A stretch of 17,867 nucleotides of DNA from an uncultured Sutterella sp. (GTDB lineage Bacteria; Pseudomonadota; Gammaproteobacteria; Burkholderiales; Burkholderiaceae_F). The notes beneath the pieces were generated by a model, which was not told where the DNA came from, ran no database searches, and worked only from the letters and a program-made list of their open reading frames with translations. Where the stretch lies: assembly GCA_934255515.1 (NCBI GenBank), contig CAKQON010000032.1:1-17867 (forward strand), written 5' to 3'. Position numbers and translations under genes: made by a program. This document shows, piece by piece, positions 1 through 6,250 of this stretch (position 1 is its first letter; each line of letters starts with the position of its first letter).

Positions 1-186
1 CGGTCGGCCCACCGTCTCTTTCATCATAAGGGGTGACGGGTCTCGAGCAGGAAAGCGCACCCCTCATATGTTTTTTTCTCCGGAACTCATCTTTTTCTCG
101 TGAAAAAGATTTGGTTTTTTCTGTATGCCGGCGGGCAGAAGCTAAACTGTCAGTATCAGATACAGACAGCCTACGGAGGCTAAGGC
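1..186. other. Upstream region of pncB, hairpin-rich
   Basis: No convincing gene lies here. Reading left to right it holds a 7-bp stem AGGGGTG (29-35) with CACCCCT (58-64), followed six bases later by a run of seven T (71-77); a perfect 9-bp stem ATCTTTTTC / GAAAAAGAT (89-97 / 102-110) with a TCGT loop, followed by a T-rich stretch; and a 23-bp palindrome (147-169). The first two could be the terminator of a gene left of the window or part of a pncB leader; the sequence alone does not decide. Confidence 0.5.
147..169. promoter_or_regulatory. Palindromic candidate operator before pncB
   Basis: The half-sites CTGTCAGTATC (147-157) and GATACAGACAG (159-169) are inverted around a central A, with 10 of 11 pairs matching. 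The palindrome ends 5 bases before the Shine-Dalgarno and 17 bases before the pncB ATG, so a bound repressor would block transcription or early elongation. As RNA it could also fold as a hairpin with one A.A mismatch. NAD biosynthesis genes are known targets of repressors such as NrtR, NadQ and NiaR; assigning any of these is inference. Confidence 0.55.
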
Positions 187-1377
187 ATGATTATCGAGTC
201 GCTCCTCGACACGGATCTCTACAAGTTCACGATGCAGCAGTGCGTGCTGCATCAGTTTCCGGCTGCAGCAGTGCAGTACCGATTCAAGTGCCGCACGCCG
301 GGAGTCGACCTCACGCCCTTCGTGGATGAGATCAATGCGGAGATCGACTATCTCTGCGGCCTTTACTTCACCGAAGACGAGCTCTCGTATCTCGGAAGCC
401 TCCGATTCATGAAGCCCGACTTCATTGAATTCCTGAGTCTCTTTCACCTGAAGAGAAAATATATTGAGGTGAAGGCTGACCCGGCGCGTCCCGGCGGAAT
501 CGACATTCACGTCCGGGGGCCGTGGCTTCATACCATTCTCTTTGAGATCCCGGTGCTCGCCATCGTGAACGAGGTCTACTTCCGCAGAACCTTCCCCGGC
601 CTCTCCGAAGCGGAGGGCTGGAGAAGGCTCAATGAGAAGATTCATCTGCTTGTGAACGAACCCGACGCCGAAGGGCTTCGCATTTCAGACTACGGCACGC
701 GCCGGCGCTTTTCACGCGCCTGGCAGAGAAAAGTGGTCGAGACGCTCAAGGACCGGCTCGGAAGCAGGCTTTCAGGCACATCGAACGTGCTCTTTGCGAA
801 GGAGCTCGGCCTCACGCCCCTCGGCACCATGGCGCACGAATACCTTCAGGCCTGCCAGGCGCTGGGTCCGAGGCTTCGCGACAGCCAGGTCTTCGGGTTC
901 GAGCAGTGGGCGAAGGAATACCGCGGCGACCTCGGGATAGCGCTCTCGGACGTGTACGGCATGAAGCCCTTCCTCGAGGACTTCGACATGTACTTCTGCA
1001 AGCTCTTTGACGGCGCCCGCCATGATTCAGGCGATCCCTTCGTCTGGGGTGAGTGCATGATCGAGCACTGGGCGGCCAACAAGTGCGACCCGAGAACGAA
1101 GTGCCTCATTTTTTCCGACGGCCTCACGGTGCCGCGCATTCTTGAGCTCTGGCGGCGCTTCAACGGCCGCGTGGGCTTAGGCTTCGGCATCGGCACCAAT
1201 CTCATGAACGACCGCGGCCCGCAGGCCCTGAACGTCGTCATCAAGATGATCGAATGCAACGGCCAGCCCGTCGCCAAGATTTCCGATTCGCCCGAAAAGG
1301 GCATGTGCGAGGACGAAAGCTATCTCAAATATCTCCGGCAGGTTTTCCGGCTCGACGAACCCCAACAAAAGAGATAG
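187..1377 (+). CDS. pncB: Nicotinate phosphoribosyltransferase
   Basis: Cytosolic enzyme of the Preiss-Handler NAD salvage route: nicotinate plus PRPP (with ATP hydrolysis) gives nicotinate mononucleotide. The 396 residues match the usual length of bacterial PncB (about 400). Visible landmarks are the N-terminal [11 protein letters not shown] (8-18), DYGTRRRFS (168-176), GTSN (197-200), GTMAHE (213-218) with His217 as the expected phosphorylated histidine, the phosphoribosyl-binding RHDSGDP (278-284), and GFGIGTNL (332-339). The ATG start is supported by GGAGG at 175-179, 7 bases upstream, and by homology beginning at the first residues. It appears to be monocistronic, closed by a strong hairpin terminator, and a palindrome directly upstream suggests repression. 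Assignment is near certain. Confidence 0.97.
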   Translation: MIIESLLDTDLYKFTMQQCVLHQFPAAAVQYRFKCRTPGVDLTPFVDEINAEIDYLCGLYFTEDELSYLGSLRFMKPDFIEFLSLFHLKRKYIEVKADPARPGGIDIHVRGPWLHTILFEIPVLAIVNEVYFRRTFPGLSEAEGWRRLNEKIHLLVNEPDAEGLRISDYGTRRRFSRAWQRKVVETLKDRLGSRLSGTSNVLFAKELGLTPLGTMAHEYLQACQALGPRLRDSQVFGFEQWAKEYRGDLGIALSDVYGMKPFLEDFDMYFCKLFDGARHDSGDPFVWGECMIEHWAANKCDPRTKCLIFSDGLTVPRILELWRRFNGRVGLGFGIGTNLMNDRGPQALNVVIKMIECNGQPVAKISDSPEKGMCEDESYLKYLRQVFRLDEPQQKR

Positions 1378-1412
1378 TCCCAAAGCATTAGATGGATGGT
1401 TTTCAACCATAT

Positions 1413-1447
1413 AAACCGGGCGAAGGGAAGCCTTGCGCCCGGTTTTC
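1413..1447 (+). terminator. Intrinsic terminator of pncB
   Basis: A perfect 10-bp stem AAACCGGGCG (1413-1422) / CGCCCGGTTT (1436-1445), with an inner AAGG-GAAG-CCTT mini-hairpin, runs into TTTT. A smaller perfect 6-bp hairpin, ATGGTT / AACCAT (1396-1410), sits just before it. Confidence 0.88.
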
Positions 1448-1613
1448 GGTGTAAGGTTAAGCGCGGTATATGTTGCAATCGTGAGGCTCTTCGCGCGCTT
1501 TACATATTTCGGCAATGCCCTTCGACTGGCCTTCTTTTCCATACGCCATTCAATGGCGGTGTTTTTTCCCGAAGGCCGGCCACAAAAACAAAACATAAAG
1601 CCGGGAGTTCCCT
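1448..1613 (+). promoter_or_regulatory. Folded leader of the antiporter gene
   Basis: This 166-base gap can form AAGCGCG / CGCGCTT (1459-1465 / 1494-1500), a competing ATATGT / ACATAT (1468-1473 / 1502-1507), and a terminator-like hairpin CGCCA-TTCAA-TGGCG (1544-1558) followed by GTGTTTTTT (1559-1567). A further stem GGCCTTC / GAAGGCC (1528-1534 / 1571-1577) would enclose that hairpin. A premature-termination hairpin 46 bases before the start codon suggests attenuation or a riboswitch, but I do not recognise a known aptamer. No clear sigma70 promoter was identified. Confidence 0.4.
1603..1607 (+). promoter_or_regulatory. Ribosome binding site fixing a GTG start
   Basis: GGGAG lies 6 bases before the GTG at 1614. 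No ATG is available near the homologous N-terminus, so this site decides the GTG start of the antiporter. Confidence 0.75.
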
Positions 1614-3029
1614 GTGACGTCTCTCTTCCCCGCCCGTGCGCTCGCAGCGCTCGCCTTCCTTTCCGCCGCCCTGCCGGCGAGCGCCGCTTCCCTTGACGGT
1701 AGCGCTCTCGGGCTCGGCTGGGCCATCCCGTTTGCAGGCATTCTGCTTTCGATTGCGCTCATGCCGCTTTTCCTGCCACATTTCTGGCACGCGAATTTCG
1801 GCAAGGTCGCTCTCTTCTGGGCGCTCTGCTGCGCAGTGCCGCTCTGCCTTCTGATCGACTTTTCGACGGGCATCAATTCCATCATCCACGTGCTCCTCGC
1901 GGACTACGTGCCCTTCATCATCTTCGTGGGGTCGCTCTTCATTGTGGCGGGCGGCATTCACGTGAAGGGATCGTTCGTCGGCCGGCCGATCGTCAATACG
2001 TGCTTCCTCGCGCTCGGTGCGGTGCTTGCGAACTTCATGGGCACGACGGGTGCCGCGATGCTCCTCATTCGTCCGCTCATTCATGCCAATGAAGGAAGAA
2101 AGCGCTCGATCAGCACCTTCATCTTCTTCATCTTCCTCGTCGCCAATGTGGGCGGCGCGCTGACGCCGCTCGGCGACCCGCCGCTCTTCCTCGGCTTCCT
2201 GAAGGGCGTGTCCTTCTTCTGGACGACCGAGCACGTCATCCTCCCCTGGCTTCTCTGCTGCGTGATTCTCCTCGCCGTCCATCACGTGATCGATACGATC
2301 ATGTACAGGAAGGACGTTGCCGACGGCTTCAAGCCTAAGGATCCGTCGACGAAGTTTGCGCTCGAGGGGCTCGTCAACATTCCGCTTCTCGCCTGCATCA
2401 TCTGTGCGGTTCTGATGTCGGGCTTCTGGAAGTCAGGCGTTGAAATCACGATTCTCGGCGTCCACTTCGCGCTCGAATCCCTCTGCCGCGACGGCCTCTT
2501 CATCGTGATTGCCGCGCTCTCGCTCGTTCTCACCTCGAAGGCCACGCGCGAAGCCAACCACTTCTCGTGGGATCCGATTCTCGAGGTCGGCAAGCTCTTC
2601 TTCGGCATCTTCTGCTGCATCGTGCCGGTGCTGGAGATGCTCCGCGCGGGTCATCAGGGCGCCTTTGCGTCCCTCGTTGCCCTCGTCACGAACGCCGACG
2701 GGACCTTCAACAACACGGTCTTCTTCTGGCTCACGGGCATGCTCTCTGCATTCCTCGACAATGCGCCCACGTACCTCGCCTTCTTCAATCTTGCGGGCGG
2801 CGATCCGACGGTGCTCATGAACGAGGATGCGCATACGCTGATGGCCATTTCCATGGGCGCGGTCTTCATGGGTGCGGTCACCTACATCGGCAATGCCCCC
2901 AACTTCATGACGGTGGCGATCTGCAACGAACGCGGCATCAAGATGCCGTCCTTCTTCGGCTACATGGCCTGGTCGGTGCTGATTCTATTCCCCACCTTTT
3001 TCATCATGGACATGATCTTCCTCGCCTGA
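1614..3029 (+). CDS. Sodium:proton antiporter, CitMHS/NhaD superfamily
   Basis: A 471-residue polytopic inner-membrane protein. Diagnostic ion-transporter-superfamily motifs are visible: GALTPLGDPPLFLGF (181-195), LDNAPTYLAF (381-390) and TYIGNAPNFM (423-432), the paired unwound-helix signatures shared by NhaD, ArsB and CitMHS-type carriers. The N-terminus (1-25, ending PASAAS) looks like a cleavable signal or a first membrane segment, and the LDGSALGLGWAIPFAGILLSIAL stretch after it (27-49) resembles the family often annotated in Burkholderiales as sodium:proton antiporter or putative citrate transporter. Most likely it exchanges Na+ for H+ and serves pH or salt homeostasis; a dicarboxylate or citrate substrate is the alternative. 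It is monocistronic, with its own leader and terminator. Confidence 0.84.
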   Translation: MTSLFPARALAALAFLSAALPASAASLDGSALGLGWAIPFAGILLSIALMPLFLPHFWHANFGKVALFWALCCAVPLCLLIDFSTGINSIIHVLLADYVPFIIFVGSLFIVAGGIHVKGSFVGRPIVNTCFLALGAVLANFMGTTGAAMLLIRPLIHANEGRKRSISTFIFFIFLVANVGGALTPLGDPPLFLGFLKGVSFFWTTEHVILPWLLCCVILLAVHHVIDTIMYRKDVADGFKPKDPSTKFALEGLVNIPLLACIICAVLMSGFWKSGVEITILGVHFALESLCRDGLFIVIAALSLVLTSKATREANHFSWDPILEVGKLFFGIFCCIVPVLEMLRAGHQGAFASLVALVTNADGTFNNTVFFWLTGMLSAFLDNAPTYLAFFNLAGGDPTVLMNEDAHTLMAISMGAVFMGAVTYIGNAPNFMTVAICNERGIKMPSFFGYMAWSVLILFPTFFIMDMIFLA

Positions 3030-3066
3030 TGAGTGGCGCTGAGGAACATTTAAGCCCAGAATAGCG

Positions 3067-3103
3067 AACGGGCGCCGGACGTAAGCTGCCGGCGCCCGTT
3101 TGC
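3067..3103 (+). terminator. Hairpin terminator after the antiporter
   Basis: A perfect 12-bp stem AACGGGCGCCGG (3067-3078) / CCGGCGCCCGTT (3089-3100) with a 10-base loop. The T-tract is short (TTT, then TGCGCATTTTC), so efficiency may be partial. Confidence 0.75.
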
Positions 3104-3137
3104 GCATTTTCTTCTGTTTTTCTTTTTCCCTTCGCTG

Positions 3138-4697
3138 ATGACCAAGAAGCTTCTCCCGTTTGCGCTTCCCGTCCTGCTTCTGCTCTTCTGGTGGGGAATT
3201 ACCGAAACCGGAAGCGTTCCGGCGCTTCTGCTCCCGGGACCTGGAGCCGTGGCGGAGCGCTTTATGGCGCTCCTCGCTTCCGGGGAGCTCTTTCACCACG
3301 CGGCAACCTCCATGCTGCGGGTCTTTTCGGGCTTTCTGATTTCGGCTTCGATTGCGCTCACGCTCGCGCTTCTGGTTTCGCGGTCCGAGCGGCTCTTCGA
3401 CTTTCTTTCTCTCACGCTCGAGGCGCTGAGGGTCATTCCGCCGCTCTCCCTCGTTCCGCTCCTCATTCTCTGGCTCGGGATCGATGAGGCGCCGAAGCTC
3501 GCCATCGTTGTTCTTGCGAGCTTCTTTCCGATTTATCTCTCGGCTCTGACGGCGCTTTCGAAAGCGAGGAACGACTACCGCGATCTCGCCCGGATCTTCG
3601 GGCTTTCGGAAAAGGATGCGGCGCGCCACATTCTGATTCCGGGCGCCTCGCCCGGAATCATCACGGGCCTGAGGCTCGGCTTCGGCTACGCCTGGCGGGC
3701 GCTCGTCGGATCGGAACTCATTGCCGCCGCCTCGGGCCTCGGCTACCTGATTGAGGATGCCTCGGCGCTCGCCCGCACCGACGTCGTGATGGTGGGCATC
3801 CTGACGATTGCCGTTCTTGGGATCATCTGCGACAAGCTTTTCCGGATTGCGGCAGAACGTGCCGCGCCCTGGACGTCAGCACGCAAAGCTGCGGCGTCTG
3901 ATGATGAAAAGACGCCCGGAGGACATCAGCCGAATCGGACGGCTGATGCGCGCAGGGAGTCCCCTGAAGTGCTTCCCGGCATTGAAATCAGGGATCTGAC
4001 CGTCGGCTACCCGGGACTCGCGAAGGATCCGGTTTCAAACCTCACGCTCTCCCTTCCGGGAGGAAAAGTGACGGCGATCCTCGGACGTTCCGGCTGCGGA
4101 AAAACGACCCTCATCAAGGCGATTTCAAAGCTCATCGAAAAGAAGAGCGGATCCATCCGCTTTACGGGCGGAAAAGAAGCCCCGAGGCTCTCGATGGTCT
4201 TTCAGGAGCCATTGCTCCTTCCCTGGAAGACCGTGAGGGGGAATGTCGCGCTCTCGCTCATCCCCGAATGCGGGGCGAGAGCTCTCCATGACCCCAGGGT
4301 CTCGGAAGCGCTCGCGCTTGTCGGGCTCTCGAGTCGGGCGGAAAGCTTTCCCGGTGAGCTTTCGGGCGGACAGCAGCAGCGCGTGGGGTTCGCGCGCGCC
4401 TTGGCGGCGGACCCGGAAGTGCTTCTGATGGATGAACCCTTCGGCGCTCTTGATGCGCTCACGCGCGAGGAGCTCCAGGACGAATCGATCGAAGTCTTCT
4501 CCCGGCGCCGCATGACGGTTCTCATGATTACGCATGATGTTCGCGAAGCCGTCCGAATGGCCGATTCTGCCGTGATTCTCGAATCCGACCGGGCGCCTGA
4601 TTTTTTCTCGATCGACCTCCCGCGTCCGAGAAGACTTTCCTCTCCGGGCGTTGCGAAGCTTGAAGAGGAAATCCTCTCGATCCTGATGCGCCGGTAG
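3138..4697 (+). CDS. ABC importer: fused permease and ATP-binding protein
   Basis: One 519-residue chain carries both halves of a SsuC/SsuB (TauC/TauB)-like importer. Residues 1 to about 245 are a BPD-type permease with several membrane segments and an EAA-like coupling loop (DLARIFG...ILIP, 149-168). Residues 246-281 are a hydrophilic linker. Residues 282-519 are the nucleotide-binding domain: Walker A GRSGCGKTT (316-324), Q-loop Gln356, signature LSGGQQQR (408-415), Walker B VLLMDEP (428-434) and switch His466. In this family permease and ATPase are normally separate genes, so the fusion is unusual; a homodimer would supply the standard two-plus-two core. The binding protein follows at 4825. 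Substrate is unknown (sulfonate, taurine, nitrate or thiamine precursor class). No Shine-Dalgarno precedes the ATG, only a pyrimidine-rich tract. Confidence 0.9.
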   Translation: MTKKLLPFALPVLLLLFWWGITETGSVPALLLPGPGAVAERFMALLASGELFHHAATSMLRVFSGFLISASIALTLALLVSRSERLFDFLSLTLEALRVIPPLSLVPLLILWLGIDEAPKLAIVVLASFFPIYLSALTALSKARNDYRDLARIFGLSEKDAARHILIPGASPGIITGLRLGFGYAWRALVGSELIAAASGLGYLIEDASALARTDVVMVGILTIAVLGIICDKLFRIAAERAAPWTSARKAAASDDEKTPGGHQPNRTADARRESPEVLPGIEIRDLTVGYPGLAKDPVSNLTLSLPGGKVTAILGRSGCGKTTLIKAISKLIEKKSGSIRFTGGKEAPRLSMVFQEPLLLPWKTVRGNVALSLIPECGARALHDPRVSEALALVGLSSRAESFPGELSGGQQQRVGFARALAADPEVLLMDEPFGALDALTREELQDESIEVFSRRRMTVLMITHDVREAVRMADSAVILESDRAPDFFSIDLPRPRRLSSPGVAKLEEEILSILMRR

Positions 4698-4711
4698 CGC
4701 AGGACGAATCT

Positions 4712-4729
4712 AGAATTGAGGACAATTCT
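4712..4729 (+). promoter_or_regulatory. Inverted repeat between transporter and binding-protein genes
   Basis: AGAATTG (4712-4718) and CAATTCT (4723-4729) are perfect 7-bp arms around AGGA. It begins 14 bases after the fused transporter stop and could be an operator or an RNA hairpin that stabilises or punctuates the transcript. It lacks a following T-tract, so it is not a typical terminator. Confidence 0.4.
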
Positions 4730-4802
4730 CATTGAGAAGCGGCTGCGCGGAAAAGTGGCTCCAGTTCCGTATTGGCGCCGTTTTTTCGTGCGCTCTTCAG
4801 AA

Positions 4803-4826
4803 ATTTTTTGGCTTCAAGCAAAAAAT
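4803..4826 (+). promoter_or_regulatory. A/U hairpin covering the binding-protein start codon
   Basis: ATTTTTTG (4803-4810) pairs perfectly with CAAAAAAT (4819-4826) around an 8-base loop. The first two bases of the ATG at 4825 lie inside the stem, and there is no Shine-Dalgarno. Such a weak A/U stem could modulate initiation, for example with temperature; that function is inference. Confidence 0.4.
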
Positions 4827-5766
4827 GAAATTCAAGTCCTTTATTGCCGCGCTCGCCATTACGCTCAGCACGGCGCTCTCCGCCGCCACGATGCCCGAGA
4901 GCATCTCCATTACCTACGTGAAGTCGCCCTTCAACCTTCAAAACATCGTGATGAAGGAGCGCGGCATGCTCGAGGATGCCTTCAAGGCTGACGGCGTCTC
5001 GATCAAGTGGCGCGTCATCAATTCGGGCGCCGTCCAGGGCCAGGCGATGGCTTCGGGCGACCTCGACTTCTCCGCCGTGATGAATACGGCGAGCGTTCTG
5101 ATGGCTGCTGGCGCCGGCAATCCGATCGCCATTGCCTCGGGCGTCGCTCACCCGCAGAAGATCTTCGCCCTTATCGGCAAGCCCGGCACGAATTATTCCG
5201 TGAAGGACCTGAAGGGTAAGAAAGTCGCCGGCCCCAAGGGCACGGTGCTCCATCAGCTCCTCGTTGCCGCGCTTCTGAAGGAAGGCATGAAGATCTCGGA
5301 TGTCGACTTCGTCAACATGGATCCGGGCAAGGCCATGACTGCCGTCGTCTCCGGGCAGGTTGATGCGGGTCTCGTCGCCGCCGGCCTCATCATCAAGGCC
5401 AATGCTGCGGGTGCGAAGACGATTGCCACCTGCGAAGGCTACGTTTCTCCGAACCTCGTCATGACGGTTCGCCGCGCATTTGCTCAACAGTATCCGGAAG
5501 CTTATGAGAAGGTAGTGGCGACGAACCGCGCCGCGCTTGCCTGGATCAAGGCTCATAAGGCTGAGGCCCTTGCCATGGGTGCGAAGGAGCAGGGGATCAG
5601 CATGGCTGATGCCGAGAAGCTCTACGATTGGTCGGGCTTCTACGACGTCCTCACCGAAGCCGATGTGAAGAGCCTTGAAACCGATCAGGCCTTCCTCCTT
5701 GAAAACGGCATGATGGAAAAGAAGGTTGATGTTCGTGCGCTGATTCTTCCGGGCGCAATGAAGTAA
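4825..5766 (+). CDS. ABC transporter periplasmic substrate-binding protein (SsuA/NMT1-like)
   Basis: A 313-residue secreted binding protein that would hand its ligand to the fused permease-ATPase encoded just upstream. The start chosen is the ATG giving MKFKSFIAALAITLS, a classic signal peptide with cleavage near residues 20-22 (LSAAT). An upstream TTG at 4732 would bury this signal and is rejected. Family features are SITYVKSP at the start of the mature domain, VSGQVDAGLVAAG (about residues 178-190), and the DLKGKKVAGPKGT hinge region (about 130-142), typical of the SsuA/TauA/THI5-like fold. Translation initiation lacks a Shine-Dalgarno and the start sits in an A/U hairpin. The 127-base gap and the inverted repeat may allow expression separate from the transporter. 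Ligand cannot be inferred. Confidence 0.88.
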   Translation: MKFKSFIAALAITLSTALSAATMPESISITYVKSPFNLQNIVMKERGMLEDAFKADGVSIKWRVINSGAVQGQAMASGDLDFSAVMNTASVLMAAGAGNPIAIASGVAHPQKIFALIGKPGTNYSVKDLKGKKVAGPKGTVLHQLLVAALLKEGMKISDVDFVNMDPGKAMTAVVSGQVDAGLVAAGLIIKANAAGAKTIATCEGYVSPNLVMTVRRAFAQQYPEAYEKVVATNRAALAWIKAHKAEALAMGAKEQGISMADAEKLYDWSGFYDVLTEADVKSLETDQAFLLENGMMEKKVDVRALILPGAMK

Positions 5767-5785
5767 TTCCCGACTTCCCGGTTGA

Positions 5786-5828
5786 ACACCAAAAAAGGAC
5801 GCTAGAAGGCGTCCTTTTTTGTTGGTGT
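5786..5828 (+). terminator. Strong intrinsic terminator after the binding-protein gene
   Basis: The stem AAAAAAGGACGC (5791-5802) / GCGTCCTTTTTT (5809-5820) has 12 perfect pairs and a 6-base loop. An outer ACACC / GGTGT stem (5786-5790 / 5824-5828) can extend it. It is A-rich on the 5' side and T-rich on the 3' side, so it should also work on the opposite strand. Confidence 0.92.
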
Positions 5829-6017
5829 GAGAAAAATGCACAGCTGCCGTCCTAAAAATGTCTCGATGGGCCGTCATCAAAGGAAATTTTCTATCGCATT
5901 GAATCTGCTGAAGAATTGATGAACCCTGACTGCGTGCGGCAGAAATGGGCAGTTTTTCCGTCAAAGTAAGTCTGGTTTTCACGTATAGCAAAGTACCTAG
6001 AACCCGAAATACATTCG

Positions 6018-6079
6018 GCATCTGACGTCTGAATACGGGGGACCGGCAGCAATGCCGGGGATGGCGTCAGACGCTTTTT
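6018..6079 (+). promoter_or_regulatory. Structured RNA element with GNRA-capped hairpin and T-run
   Basis: An outer stem GCATCTGACG (6018-6027) / CGTCAGACGC (6065-6074), 9 of 10 pairs, encloses a perfect hairpin CCGGCA-GCAA-TGCCGG (6043-6058) with a GCAA tetraloop, and is followed by TTTTT (6075-6079). The 5' side has TCTGA twice (6021-6025 and 6028-6032), so a second register CGTCTGA / TCAGACG (6026-6032 / 6067-6073) competes. It could be a terminator, an attenuator or part of a regulatory leader. Confidence 0.45.
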
Positions 6080-6160
6080 GCGCGATGAATGGCGAAGAAA
6101 GCAGTCAATTTCAAAATACATCCCCTGATTTCCTGACCACCACCAAATGGAGTTGTCTTG

Positions 6161-6208
6161 AAGCGCCTCCCGGGGAGTTCCGGATGGTTTTCTGATCCGG
6201 CGCTTTTC
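6161..6208 (+). promoter_or_regulatory. Mutually exclusive hairpins in the porin leader
   Basis: AAGCGCC (6161-6167) can pair with GGCGCTT (6199-6205), or CCGGAT (6180-6185) with ATCCGG (6195-6200). The two 3' arms share 6199-6200, so both cannot form fully. The second hairpin is followed by CGCTTTT, terminator-like. The element ends about 45 bases before the porin ATG. Confidence 0.35.
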
Positions 6209-6250
6209 CTTCGAGGTCCGGCATCTCCGTGAAATCCAGGAAACAAAACG

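Larger units (their letters stand above)
5829..6250 (+). other. Long non-coding leader region before the porin
   Basis: These 422 bases carry no supported gene. The left part (5829-6010) is less GC-rich than its surroundings; short open stretches there (for example about 5883-5970) resemble no family I recognise. The right part contains two structured elements, described separately at 6018-6079 and 6161-6208. The porin promoter must lie here, but no hexamer pair is convincing; TATAGC near 5986-5991 is only a possible -10. Confidence 0.5.

Noticed and set aside
1574..1581. GGCCGGCC 8-bp palindrome upstream of the antiporter
   Set aside because: Common by chance at this base composition and too short to claim as an operator.
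5883..5970. Short + strand open stretch (about 29 codons, ending VFPSK) in the porin upstream region, as a gene remnant
   Set aside because: No start with a ribosome binding site and no family resemblance I can name; chance is a sufficient explanation.
4729..6021. Long - strand open frame of 430 codons over the binding-protein gene, and similar ones at 5891-7036, 7446-8648 and 8530-9894
   Set aside because: They run antisense to genes with clear family motifs, lack family features themselves, and are expected from the strong codon bias of GC-rich DNA.
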